Numbered from the stretch's first letter, positions 7,634 through 16,737 are shown. The stretch: 20,434 bases of DNA from Promethearchaeota archaeon (GCA_030620005.1 JAUXAJ010000056.1:1-20434), one strand, 5' to 3'. Translations and numbers: made by a program. Notes: generated by a model from the letters alone, not told the origin.

Positions 7634-7668
7634 TTTAACAAATAATAATTTAATAAAACACCTAATTC

Positions 7669-7677
7669 TTTTTTTTT
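7669..7677 (+). terminator. T-run terminator of the regulator/ARPP-1 operon
   Basis: Nine consecutive T lie about 36 bases after the ARPP-1 stop, just before the convergent nitroreductase remnant ends. This fits an archaeal T-run terminator. Confidence 0.4.
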
Positions 7678-7697
7678 ATATTGATATAAAAAACTCA

Positions 7698-8092
7698 TTA
7701 AAACCATGATACTTTAGCTGGTTGACGAGGTGGAATTCGATAATACTTAACTTTAGAAAAAACGACCGATAAAGTATAACCTACCGCGTGATTTTTTGGA
7801 AGATTTATCGCTTTAGCAACATTATCGAATTGATTTATGGCTACTGTAGCAATTTCTAACGAACAAGTCCCTAAATCCAATAATTCTGCTGTTAACATGA
7901 TATTACATGCTGCTACTGAACAATCTTGAATTAAAGTCCTTACTTTTTTAGGTGCGTGGATAATAAGTAAATCTCCATTCCAGCGCCAAAATTCTTCGCC
8001 TCGTCCATACCCTTAAGCATGTCTTTTAAACCTATTAAAACCTCTTTAATTATTGCTAAGGAATCTTTTGGTATTGAAGATATAACTTGCAT
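7698..8092 (-). pseudogene. Nitroreductase-family gene remnant (5'-truncated, frameshifted)
   Basis: Minus-strand reading gives GDLLIIHAPKKVRT, then IQDCSVAACNIMLTAELLDLGTC and a C-terminal half ending in RIPPRQPAKVSWF and TAA. This is the middle and C-terminal part of a ferredoxin/nitroreductase FMN protein (motif DxxxAAxNxML, glycine after LGLG). The downstream part is open from a TAA at about 8008, but the matching upstream part (KEVLIGLKDMLKGMDEAKNFGAG) is in another frame, so a frameshift lies near 7985-8010. The N-terminal FMN-binding arm with the RRSxRxF motif is absent: homology stops near 8092, where the surface-protein fragment begins on the other strand. It is clearly a decaying gene. 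The longest surviving intact ORF is 7698-7898. Confidence 0.75.
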
Positions 8093-8479
8093 TCTGTTTA
8101 TGTCTTTTCCAATTCATCTGATTCTTATGTTTCGTTTTATCAGGGTTCACGAAACTCATACTATGGTACTATAAATGTGAACGAAACAGGTTCCTATAGT
8201 TCTAGTACTTACTGGCGTTCTACTGTTTCTGATACAACTCCAGCTGATCATATAATTACTTTTATTATTCGAGTAACAGATAGTTCTGGATATCAACAAT
8301 ATTTTTATAAAGCTACAACTGTTATTGGAAAGTCAAATTATGAAATTTTTGATTTTCATGTAATCGAGTACGAGGGGGACGGAGATAGTAAGGTTGACGC
8401 CGGAGAGAAATGGTACGCTGACATTACTATTGAAAATAATGGAGAAGCAATTAACAAAGAATACAAGACCATAAAATAA
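8078..8479 (+). pseudogene. Fragment of a secreted beta-sandwich (CARDB-like) surface protein
   Basis: The open frame begins right after a TGA at 8075 (first possible start TTG 8087) and has no signal peptide. The composition is rich in Ser, Tyr, Thr and Asn (YVSFYQGSRNSYYGTINVNETG, DSSGYQQYF), as in extracellular beta-sandwich domains. The end (FDFHVIEYEGDGDSKVDAGEKWYADITIENNGEA) resembles the opening of a CARDB/DUF11-type adhesion repeat, where DGD is followed by xxGE. It then stops after a few off-pattern residues. Large Asgard cell-surface proteins are built of such repeats, so this is read as an internal piece of a much larger gene, abutting the truncated nitroreductase. It is probably not expressed. 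Confidence 0.55.
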
Positions 8480-8515
8480 AAATTCAATAGATCTTTTAAT
8501 AATTTAAAATTTCTT

Positions 8516-9556
8516 TTGGCTCTAAATGTGAATAAATTAAAGTCTGAAATTAGTGAAATAGAAGGAGTATATCGATTTCAAATTGATTTTCCGCCCTTTG
8601 AAGGTCTTCGTTTTGTATGTCTATATTTATTCAATATCGATAATTATAACATTCTAATTGATGCGGGGTTAAATTTTATCGATTGGAGGAAATTATTTTT
8701 TTCAGCTCTAAAAGAATTAAACATCTCTATTAAAGACATTGACTATTGTATTGTTACACACGACCATATGGATCACCTTGGTTTAATTAAAACCTTTAAA
8801 CGTAAAAATCCTAACATGCAAGTATTAATGCACGAATTTACTCACGAAATAATCAAATGGGGGACGGAAGATAAAAACTTTGACCAAGTAAGAAATTCAG
8901 CAAAAGAACTTGCCGACCAAATGATTAAGTATGGTATAAGTGAAAAACAGGGCAAAAAACTTATTCAATTTTTTACAAACATGAATAAATTGATAAGGTA
9001 TCCTGAAGTTGATAGAATTTTAAGTGATAACGACGAAATCCACTTTAAAACAAATAAATTGAAAGTAATTTGGACACCTGGCCATGCGATAGGCCATATT
9101 TGTATTTTTGATGAAAAAAAAAGACATCTATTTTCAGGAGATCATATCCTTTCGAGAATAACGCCCCATATTGGTGCTTTTCTTGTAAATCCAACGTTAA
9201 AAGAAGAATATGATGTTTCAAATATTTTGGATTATTATTTAAAATCTTTAGATAGAATTGACAACTTAAAACCAAAAATAATTTTTCCGGCTCATCAAGA
9301 AGTTATATATGATGCGCACGACCGAATATTAGAAATTAAAAAACATCACGAGACAAGATTGAGTGAAATTTCAAGTATTATTAAAGACAATCCCATGAAT
9401 CCTTTTAAAATTTCTCAAGCTCATTTTGGAGAGAATTTAAGCGAGATAAATACCTTCTTGGCAATTAGTGAAGTGCTTAGCCATTTAAAATATTTAGAAC
9501 ATCAAGATAAAGTAAAAAGAATTGAAAAAAATGGAAAATACTTATTTTATAGTTAA
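8516..9556 (+). CDS. Metallo-beta-lactamase-fold hydrolase with C-terminal winged-helix-like domain
   Basis: A 346-residue protein from TTG 8516 (GTG 8528 is a possible alternative). Metal ligands of the MBL fold are all in place: H82-x-H84-x-D86-H87 in THDHMDHLGL, H190 in TPGHAIGH, D209 in FSGDH and H260 in FPAHQE. Residues 300-346, with an AHFGENLSEINTFLAISEVLSHLKYLEHQDKV pattern, resemble the small winged-helix tail found in glyoxalase II-like and LACTB2-like hydrolases. It is probably a cytoplasmic zinc- or iron-dependent hydrolase of a thioester, phosphoester or similar small substrate, but the substrate cannot be read from sequence. It is the only intact gene between 6593 and 11110. Its first codons share a 22-bp perfect match with the spacer at 5097. 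Confidence 0.85.
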   Translation: MALNVNKLKSEISEIEGVYRFQIDFPPFEGLRFVCLYLFNIDNYNILIDAGLNFIDWRKLFFSALKELNISIKDIDYCIVTHDHMDHLGLIKTFKRKNPNMQVLMHEFTHEIIKWGTEDKNFDQVRNSAKELADQMIKYGISEKQGKKLIQFFTNMNKLIRYPEVDRILSDNDEIHFKTNKLKVIWTPGHAIGHICIFDEKKRHLFSGDHILSRITPHIGAFLVNPTLKEEYDVSNILDYYLKSLDRIDNLKPKIIFPAHQEVIYDAHDRILEIKKHHETRLSEISSIIKDNPMNPFKISQAHFGENLSEINTFLAISEVLSHLKYLEHQDKVKRIEKNGKYLFYS

Positions 9557-9561
9557 CTTAT

Positions 9562-9593
9562 AATGAACCACTAATGCCTAAAGTTAGTAGTTT
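9562..9593 (+). repeat. 32-bp hairpin repeat, copy 1
   Basis: Arms AACCACT (9566-9572) and AGTAGTT (9586-9592) flank a 13-base loop AATGCCTAAAGTT. The copy at 12917-12948 is identical at 28 of 32 positions in the same orientation. At one stem pair the two copies differ on both sides (C-G here, T-A there), which keeps the pairing. It lies just after the MBL gene and 117 bases before the ATG of the first transporter. Confidence 0.6.
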
Positions 9594-9709
9594 CCTACGA
9601 GTTCACACCCACTTTCATAGCGGGTTTGACTGAATTTTAATTGTCCAAAAATACAATTTTGAAGCGTGAAAATCTAGATCTTAATTTGATATTGAACATT
9701 ATATCAATA

Positions 9710-11110
9710 ATGAATGAGATATATAGTCCTAGAGAATTACACGGTTTCCGACTTATTGGATTTATCATCGGAAATTTTGGATTGTCTCTAACTAATATCT
9801 TTATTGGTGTTTTTGTATTCCAATATTACGTTTACACCATTAATTTAGATTCTCTCCTCGTTTCAATCGGCGTTTCCTTGCAATTCATTGTTTCTGCAAT
9901 ATCAGCAATTATTTTTGGAGTGATGGCTGACAATAAGAAACCAGGTAAATTTGGAAAACGCCGTCCATTCTTGATAATAGGACTCCCTATATGGACTTTA
10001 ATGTCTGTTTTAATTTTTTTTCCGCCATAGTATTGCCCAGAAAACAATTCAATGTTCTGGCCTACCGCAATTTATTTTTGGTCAATCTTTATCATGAGAG
10101 CAGTATCAGGAACGCTAATGATGTGTGTACACGCTTCAATGCTACCCGAACAATCGCAAACTTACGAAAACAGAGAAAAAATTGCTTCTATTAGTACTTT
10201 TCAGCTGATTTTATCTTCAATTATAGCCGTATTCATACCAATGATGATTCAAAGCATGCTTGAAGATCCTGAAAATGTAAAATGGTGGCAACCCTCAGGT
10301 CAGGTAATACTTTTTTATGCTCCATTAATGGGTATCATTTGCGCAACTTTTGGATTTATTCTATACTCGTTTACGATTCTTTCAATAGATGAAAGCTTTC
10401 ATGATAATGCTTCAAAGATTGATGAGCAAAAAAAGAAATTTAAATCGACCTTAAAACAAATGATAGTTCCTGCCACTGATAAGAAATTTAGAAAGCAACT
10501 TGGTGTTGAATTTTTTAATAGCATGGCTGGAAATCTTTTTGGTATATTGATAATACCTTGGATGACGTATACTCTCAAGTTTAAATCCATAGAATTCCTT
10601 ATTTATACGATTACAGCTATTTTGGGCAAGCTTATAGGATATATGGTCTTCAAAAGAATGAATAAGAAAAAAGGGCTAACAAAATCTTATTCAGCTTGTA
10701 TCACTATTTGCGTAATTGTTTCACTTATAAACTTCGTTTTTTTAATTGATCTCCCTTTTGAAATAAAAATAACCCTTTTCATTATTTCAATTGGCACCAT
10801 ATTAGCAGCCTTATATGGATTTGGGCTTTTCAGTGGTCCCTTAGCAAGTGCAATAATTGTAGAAGCAGCAGCGAAAGGTGAAGGTAGTAATTTCGATGAA
10901 GCTGTTTCTGACATCTCCGGGGCCTATTTTGGATTGTTATCATTTTTAATCTCGTGTGGTCCTGCTTTTGCGAGTTTTTTACTTGGACTCATTCTGACAG
11001 GACCAAACAAGGAAAATCCAACAATCATAGCAATTTGTTTTGCTTCAATGGGATTTTTTTACCTAGCAAGCTTATTTTTCATGAGGCAAATAAAAATTAG
11101 CAAAGAATAA
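9710..11110 (+). CDS. GPH/MFS sugar:cation symporter interrupted by in-frame TAG at 10028-10030
   Basis: The start ATG 9710 was chosen because the residues after it (MNEIYSPRELHGF) align with the start of the intact paralogue at 11177 (MSETIAPRELIGY); a TTG 23 codons upstream is less likely. About 466 residues with some 12 membrane helices belong to the MelB/glycoside-pentoside-hexuronide symporter family. The cytoplasmic loop GKFGKRRPFLIIGLPIW is the family's RRRP-type signature, and KWWQPSGQ is shared with the paralogue. The sole defect is TAG in FFPP-stop-YCPENN; the paralogue reads WFPPWYAPQENS, so the stop replaces Trp. The halves are 9710-10030 and 10031-11110. It is part of a tandem transporter pair next to a GH5-like hydrolase operon, suggesting glycan-derived sugar import. 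Recent inactivation or readthrough are both possible. Confidence 0.8.
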
Positions 11111-11176
11111 TGAAAAAATTATCTAAACACATGAAATCTATAACTTAATTATTAATAGATCATTTTTTCCCTAATA

Positions 11177-12595
11177 ATGAGTGAAACAATTGCCCCCCGT
11201 GAGCTAATCGGCTATAAACTTTTCGCTTATTGTATCGGGAATTTTGGGTTTTATTTGACATTAATTTTTGTTAGCGTATTTTCTTTCCAATTTTACGTTT
11301 ATACCTGTAATTTGGACAGTTTACTCGTTTCAATCGGCGTTTCCGTGCAATTCATTATTGCAGCAATATCAGCAATCATTTTTGGAGTAATGGGAGATAA
11401 TAAAAAACCGGGTAAACTCGGAAAACGCCGTCCTTTCATGATCGTTGGGTTGCCGGTATGGTTTTTAACTTGTATTTTGATTTGGTTTCCGCCGTGGTAT
11501 GCCCCTCAAGAAAATTCATTTTATTGGCCTACAGCTATCTATTTTTGGATAATGATTATTATACGATCAATATCAGGAACATGTATCAGTGTCTCGCTAA
11601 TATCAATGCTTCCAGAACTGTCTCAAACCTTTAAGAATCGAGAGAAAGTGGCGTCAATCGGTACTTTACTCCAAATATTTGCTTCAATTATTTCAATGAT
11701 GCTACCGATGATAATTCAAAGCATGCTTGAAGATCCTATAAATGCGAAGTGGTGGCAACCTTCTGGACAAGTTGTTATTTTCTGGGCGCCTCTTATAGGA
11801 ACCATTCTTGCGTTCGTTGGATTAGTTTCATACATGATTACAATCTTTTCATTGGACGAGAGTTTCCACAAATTAGACACTGAAGTTGATTCAAAACGAA
11901 AATCGATAAAAGACACGTTTGCACAAATGTTTAAACCCGCTAAAGATAAGAACTTTCGAAAGCAATTAACAGTAGAATTTTGTAATCGAGGTGCTGGAAG
12001 GATTCTTGGCATTTTGATCATTCCACTAATGACATATGTGCTCTTGTTTAAACAGAGCGATTTTCTTATCTATTCTGTCGTAAGTATTTTCGGGAAATTC
12101 GGGGGTTATATTTTGTTTAGAAATATTAACAAAAAGAAAGGGCTATTAACGTCTTACAAGGCTTGCATTCTTTTTGCCGTGGTGTCCGCAAGTGCAGATT
12201 TACTTTTTCTAATTGATATTTTTTCTTTTGAAATAAAAATGATAATTTTTATAATTACTATTGGCACGATTTTGGGGGCTATGTATGGTTTTGGATTGTT
12301 CACGGGGCCTTTAACCAGCGCATTAATAGAGCAGGCCGCAGTTAAAATGGAAAGCGTCAATGGAAATAACGCAATTTCTAAGCTTTCAGGTTCTTACTTT
12401 GGATTGCTAACTTTCTTATCGTCAGTTGGCACATCTGTGGCTTCTTTTATCATGGGCCTTGTTCTTACGGGAGCAAATAATGAGAATCCCGTTATCATAA
12501 CTATTAGTTTTGCTTCTATAGGACTTATTTACATGGTTGGTTTTCTCTCTCTTAATAGATTAAAAATAAATCTAGAAAACGATTCACAAGAGTAG
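11177..12595 (+). CDS. GPH/MFS-family sugar:cation symporter (intact paralogue)
   Basis: A 472-residue integral membrane protein with about 12 hydrophobic helices, homologous end to end with the interrupted gene just upstream. Shared stretches include LDSLLVSIGVS, KKPGKLGKRRPF, IQSMLEDP and KWWQPSGQV. Some DNA segments are nearly identical (for example around 9859 and 11323), so the pair arose by tandem duplication or has been homogenised. Signatures of the GPH family are GDNKKPGKLGKRRP in the loop after helix 2-3 and WFPPWYAPQ near the following helix. It probably imports a mono- or oligosaccharide or glycoside with Na+ or H+; substrate and cation are not readable. All Trp codons are TGG. 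It ends in TAG, 66 bases after the end of its paralogue. Confidence 0.88.
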   Translation: MSETIAPRELIGYKLFAYCIGNFGFYLTLIFVSVFSFQFYVYTCNLDSLLVSIGVSVQFIIAAISAIIFGVMGDNKKPGKLGKRRPFMIVGLPVWFLTCILIWFPPWYAPQENSFYWPTAIYFWIMIIIRSISGTCISVSLISMLPELSQTFKNREKVASIGTLLQIFASIISMMLPMIIQSMLEDPINAKWWQPSGQVVIFWAPLIGTILAFVGLVSYMITIFSLDESFHKLDTEVDSKRKSIKDTFAQMFKPAKDKNFRKQLTVEFCNRGAGRILGILIIPLMTYVLLFKQSDFLIYSVVSIFGKFGGYILFRNINKKKGLLTSYKACILFAVVSASADLLFLIDIFSFEIKMIIFIITIGTILGAMYGFGLFTGPLTSALIEQAAVKMESVNGNNAISKLSGSYFGLLTFLSSVGTSVASFIMGLVLTGANNENPVIITISFASIGLIYMVGFLSLNRLKINLENDSQE

Positions 12596-12719
12596 CAATC
12601 TTGAAATTAGAACCAATTCAACGCCCGAGAAAATTAGCCTTTCAAAAAAGCAAAAAGAATGACGTGCAATTTAATTAATAAATGAAATTATTAAATTTTT
12701 TCAAAAACTTCAATTGCTC

Positions 12720-12914
12720 TTACTTTGGAGTGGCTTTTTCTTTCATTTCGTGCAATTTTAAAAACTTTTCCCTCACTTCTATCAAGTAATCTCCTTTTAA
12801 CGGATAAAAGTAAATAACAATTAGTCCAAGAGTGGCATTGGTACGTGTTCTGCGCGAGCGTAATTGGGTTTTGATCATGGTTGCAGATAAGCTTGGCTTG
12901 AAGATAAAACGCAA
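12720..12914 (-). pseudogene. Inverted C-terminal remnant of a fourth GPH/MFS transporter
   Basis: On the minus strand the last 40 codons before TAA at 12720 read LGLIVIYFYPLKGDYLIEVREK-type sequence. This matches the C-terminus of the transporter at 13183 (LGMISLKFFPIKGDYLKELKKY). The homology covers only about 12720-12840; upstream residues do not resemble a transporter. It is thus the tail of a further, now deleted, transporter gene in opposite orientation. It is not expected to make a functional protein. Confidence 0.65.
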
Positions 12915-12916
12915 TC

Positions 12917-12948
12917 AATGAATTACTAATGCCTAAAGTCAGTAATTT
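12917..12948 (+). repeat. 32-bp hairpin repeat, copy 2
   Basis: Perfect seven-base arms AATTACT (12921-12927) and AGTAATT (12941-12947) enclose the loop AATGCCTAAAGTC. It matches copy 1 at 9562-9593 with four differences, three in the stem arms and one at the end of the loop. It lies directly beyond the inverted transporter remnant and 235 bases before the next transporter. Confidence 0.6.
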
Positions 12949-13182
12949 AAAAGGTTAAACTCCTTTCAAGTGAAATCTTTAATGATTATTTCTTAAGAAT
13001 TTCTTAAGCAATCACATGCCCTTATTCTTGAATTACTTCAAATTTATTGATCTTTAAAATTCTTTTAAACTATCAAATCTATTATTATTGCATACAAATA
13101 TTATTTTTTTAAATTTAAATTTAATATTGATGTTAGATGGTAAAAGAAGAATCTGGAAAAATAGTGTGAAATTGAATAAAAT
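12949..13182. other. Upstream region of the transporter/glycosidase operon
   Basis: No gene is seen here. It holds the ten-base palindrome TTCTTAAGAA (12990-12999) followed by a second TTCTTAAG (13001-13008), a possible operator. Further on lies a very AT-rich stretch with TTTAAATTTAAATTTAAT-like sequence around 13110-13130 that could supply the TATA element. The transporter start follows about 55 bases downstream. All are weak predictions. Confidence 0.35.
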
Positions 13183-14619
13183 ATGTCTGATAGTGAAATA
13201 ACTAAAAATAAAGAGGAAACCAGTGCATTTTACCGCAAGCAAAAATTTTATTACTTAACACATAAAATCCCATTTACTTTATTTCCTGGAATATTTGGAA
13301 TGGTATACGTGTATTTCTTTTGGGATTATCTGGGCATGGAACAAGCATTTTTCGTCGTGGGCATGATCATCTATGGAATCTTTAATGCGTTAAATGACCC
13401 CCTATTAGGACAATGGAGCGATCGTGTAGATGTTAATAAATGGGGTAGTCGTCGTTTAATCTTTATTAAATACGGGGGTCCAATTTGGGCGTTATTTTTT
13501 TTTCTTATTTGAATTCCTTGGAGCTATGACAATCAAATAATAATCCTTTGCCATTTTATCATAATGATGGTACTATACGATAACATGTTAACGATGGTCA
13601 TTCTAGTTTGGGACGCTTTATTACCTGAAATCGCTGAAAGTATTGAAGACCGAAACACGATTTTTTTCTTAGGTGGCCTGGTCGGAACCATTGGAGGGAT
13701 CCCCGTATTATTTGCCTTAACAATAATGAACGCAGGATTAATAGTTTTTCAATTATTTTCTGGCATTATAGCAATTATAAGTGCCATCATTTTCTTTATT
13801 GCTGCCAGTAAATTAAAAGAACGTCCCGAATTGCATCAAAAAATGGAAGTACCTAATTTTACCGAGTCGATTGAGCAATGCCTACGCTCAAGATCCTTCG
13901 TTTCCTTCACTTTATATAGATTTTTTCGTGTTGTTAATCAAACATTAACATTTTCATTCATATTTATTTACGTGCTTCTTTTTACTGAAGGATTTGAAGT
14001 AATTTTTCTTGTATTAACTGGTATTGGAGGTATAATCGGTCAATGGTTATATCTTAAACTTTCAGAGAAAAGAGAGATGCAAACGCTCATAACAGGCGGA
14101 AGGGCACTAGAGATCTCCGTCGCAATCGTGGCCTTTACCATTAGTCTATTAAAAGGTACAGAGATCATTTGGTTTGGGATGTTAATAATAAAATTCATTA
14201 TCGGAGGTTATTCAGTGTTTGTCAATCCTTATCTACTATTGGTCACGGATGAAGATGAAATGAAATACGACACGCGCCGAGAGGGAATGTATTTAGGAAC
14301 TAATGCAATCTTCAATAAAATTGCTGAAAGTGTTGGACCGATTATTGCAACGAGCGTTCTACTCCTTTTTGGTTACGTACAACTACAAAACGCCCCTGAG
14401 GGCTATATCCAATCTGAAAGCGCATTGATTGGAATTAAGTTTTTGTTGTTTATCGTTCCTTCAATAATGGATATTCTCGGCATGATTTCTCTTAAATTCT
14501 TCCCGATAAAGGGGGATTATCTAAAAGAACTGAAGAAATATATCGAAAAAGCCCACCAAGAAAAATTAATTGAATATGAAAAGACTAAAGGGCTCTCTAA
14601 AAATGACAATAAGAATTGA
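13183..14619 (+). CDS. GPH/MFS-type symporter interrupted by in-frame TGA at 13510-13512
   Basis: The two halves (13183-13512 and 13513-14619) are in one frame and give about 478 residues with some 12 membrane helices. It is more distant from the tandem pair upstream and starts with a charged tail. GPH-like features are FGMVYVYFFWDYLGM, DPLLGQWSDRVD and DALLPEI. The stop is in FFLI-stop-IPWSYDNQ; relatives of this type have a WxPW pattern, so Trp is expected at the TGA. There is no other defect in the gene. It ends TGA directly followed by TAA, overlapping the glycosidase start by 17 bases, so the two were built as a translationally coupled operon for importing and cleaving one glycoside. If the TGA is not read through, only the hydrolase remains useful. 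Confidence 0.8.
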
Positions 14620-16660
14620 TAATTTGGGCTTTATTGTAAACGAGAAACGATTTTTTCCACTTGGCTTCAACTATTGGCCTAGAGATATGGCGGTCTATTT
14701 ATGGGAAGAGTATGATTCACGAGTAATTGAAAGGGAAATGAAAATTATTTCTGAACTCGGAGCAAATTGCATTAGAATGTTCATTCGTTGGGAAGATTTA
14801 AACCCTCACCCTGGAAAAATCAACCTAGATTTTTTCGAAAAATTTGAAGACTTCTTGAATCACGCAAAAAAGAATGATATTAAATTAGTTCCCACGCTTT
14901 TAATCGGGCACATGTCTGGGCAAGATTGGTTCCCCAATTGGTTTCATGTGGACGATGATTCAAAAGATTCTAATGTTCAATATCAAATAATTAAAAAGCC
15001 TCCCGATAAAAAAGAAGAAGGTAAATGTAGAGATATTTATGTAGATCCGTTAGTTCTTGAAAATAGTAAGCTCCAAATTAAAGAGCTCTTGAGCAGATAT
15101 AAAGATGATGAAACCATAATTTCTTGGGATTTATCTAATGAAAACCAATACTGGATGAAACCCAAAACTCCCAAAATAGGAACGAACTACATGAAAGAAA
15201 TGTATAAGCTCATGAAAAAAATAGATCCAAATACACTAATTACATACGGAATGGGAAAGCCTGATGAAATATCTGGTTTTATCTCTTCCGGACCGAATGG
15301 ATTTGCTCAATATAATGACTATTATTCAGTTCACGTGTATCCCGATTGGCTCTATCCTAGGACAAGAAACCTTCTTGATTTTTACATCTCCTATAGAAAC
15401 GCATACGAATGTTGTTTAGCGAAGGTGTCTGAAATCCCCGTGCAACTCCAAGAATTTGGTCTTTCAAACTTTATGTTGTTTTCTCCAGATAAAAAAGTTA
15501 GGGATGACCTTTTATATGGATATTTTAATGTTGCGTTTGGGGACGTTATATTAAACGAAATTAGAGGAGGGGTTCTCACGTGGGATTTTTGTGATTTTCT
15601 TCCAGAATTAAGTAATCGGAATCCCTATGATCATAAAGATTTTGAATTAACATTTGGAGCCGTAGACAAAAACTATCAATTGAAACCTTCGGGAAAAGCC
15701 TTTAAAAAATTCTCAAGATTCACTAAAGAGGTTGATATTTATGATTTTTCACGGTCTAAGGCCAAAGTTGCCCTCATTATGCCGGATTCGTTTAATGAAT
15801 TTCCAAAAATTCAAGATCCTAAATCAATTTTGGAAGTTAATAACCTAAATCATCGAAAAACATTATTTTCTTCATTCATTTTCTTGAAAATGTGTCATCA
15901 TAATTTTGATTTCATCTTATTAAATGACACGGAAAAGGATTTAGAACAATATCAATTAATGTTGTTTCCAAATATTCATCAATTATCAGAAAACTCAACA
16001 AGGAAGATAACGAGATTTCTTAATCGTGGTAAGAATAGGATGACTTATTTTTCTTCTAACGCTTACTTTCCAAGGGAAATTTTTGGCGAAATGGAATATC
16101 AAACCCAGAAGGGGAAAAAACGAACTATTTCCTGCTTTCCTGCTAATGAGGAACTTGAACAAATTTTTCCAAATACAATCGATTTCAAAGCCATTAGGAG
16201 CCAATGTCTATTAAAAAATAACGATCTTAATCCCATTTTAATGGAAAGGGGAGATAAAAATCAAACAATAATGTTTCAAAAAGAATTTAAAGATGGTAAT
16301 AATGCCGTGTTCTTAACAGTTTCTCCAGAAATCAATCACACTCAAGTTAGAAATTCGTATAAAAAAGAAACAGGACATTTATTATACCAAAGTCTAGCGA
16401 AGTGGAGTGGTCTTGATAACGATATTAAATGTAGCAATCCACTGATCGAAGTAGGAATTCTTTACAATAAAAACAAGAGTGAAGCAATTTTGATTGCCAT
16501 TAATCACGAATTTTCAACCCAAAAATGTAAGATCGAATTAAAAGAAACCTGGAATACGATTAAAGAGTTTTATGGTTTAAAATTCAATAGGATTAATGAT
16601 AATGTAATTGAATTTACTGTTGAACCTTATGGGAATCATTCATTCATTCTATCTTTTTAA
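14603..16660 (+). CDS. GH5-like (clan GH-A) glycoside hydrolase with accessory C-terminal domains
   Basis: A 685-residue protein from ATG 14603; ATG 14570 is in frame but lies deeper in the transporter gene and would add a poor leader. Residues 1-370 are a TIM-barrel hydrolase. FFPLGFNYWPRDMA opens strand 1, IRMFIRWEDLNP follows, WDLSNEN carries the predicted acid/base Glu180 and VQLQEFG the nucleophile Glu284. Their 104-residue spacing is normal for clan GH-A retaining enzymes such as mannanases and cellulases. Residues 380-560 look like a class-I-GATase-like domain of the kind seen in GH42-like proteins (KVALIMPDSFNE, LMLFPNIHQLS). The last 80 form a beta-sandwich. No signal peptide is seen, so it probably acts in the cytoplasm on imported oligosaccharides, in keeping with its overlap with the transporter gene. 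The substrate is not known. Confidence 0.8.
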   Translation: MTIRIDNLGFIVNEKRFFPLGFNYWPRDMAVYLWEEYDSRVIEREMKIISELGANCIRMFIRWEDLNPHPGKINLDFFEKFEDFLNHAKKNDIKLVPTLLIGHMSGQDWFPNWFHVDDDSKDSNVQYQIIKKPPDKKEEGKCRDIYVDPLVLENSKLQIKELLSRYKDDETIISWDLSNENQYWMKPKTPKIGTNYMKEMYKLMKKIDPNTLITYGMGKPDEISGFISSGPNGFAQYNDYYSVHVYPDWLYPRTRNLLDFYISYRNAYECCLAKVSEIPVQLQEFGLSNFMLFSPDKKVRDDLLYGYFNVAFGDVILNEIRGGVLTWDFCDFLPELSNRNPYDHKDFELTFGAVDKNYQLKPSGKAFKKFSRFTKEVDIYDFSRSKAKVALIMPDSFNEFPKIQDPKSILEVNNLNHRKTLFSSFIFLKMCHHNFDFILLNDTEKDLEQYQLMLFPNIHQLSENSTRKITRFLNRGKNRMTYFSSNAYFPREIFGEMEYQTQKGKKRTISCFPANEELEQIFPNTIDFKAIRSQCLLKNNDLNPILMERGDKNQTIMFQKEFKDGNNAVFLTVSPEINHTQVRNSYKKETGHLLYQSLAKWSGLDNDIKCSNPLIEVGILYNKNKSEAILIAINHEFSTQKCKIELKETWNTIKEFYGLKFNRINDNVIEFTVEPYGNHSFILSF

Positions 16661-16677
16661 TCTCTTTGAAAAAGAGA
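16661..16677 (+). terminator. Stem-loop immediately after the glycosidase stop
   Basis: TCTCTTT, loop GAA, then AAAGAGA: a perfect seven-base stem starting at the base after TAA. It could stabilise or end the transporter/glycosidase transcript. A T-run is not directly attached. Confidence 0.4.
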
Positions 16678-16737
16678 AATTTAGAAATTTATTGATTTTT
16701 CATTCTGCTAAACGGGCAAGATGTATTTGTACCTCCC

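Noticed and set aside
10028..10030. Pyrrolysine at the transporter TAG
   Set aside because: Pyl is known at methylamine methyltransferase active sites; here the paralogue has Trp in a transporter loop. TAG also ends the paralogue gene normally.
12691..12918. 75-codon minus-strand ORF in another frame over the transporter remnant
   Set aside because: Protein-level similarity to the transporter C-terminus is in the neighbouring frame (12720-12914); this frame is a shadow.
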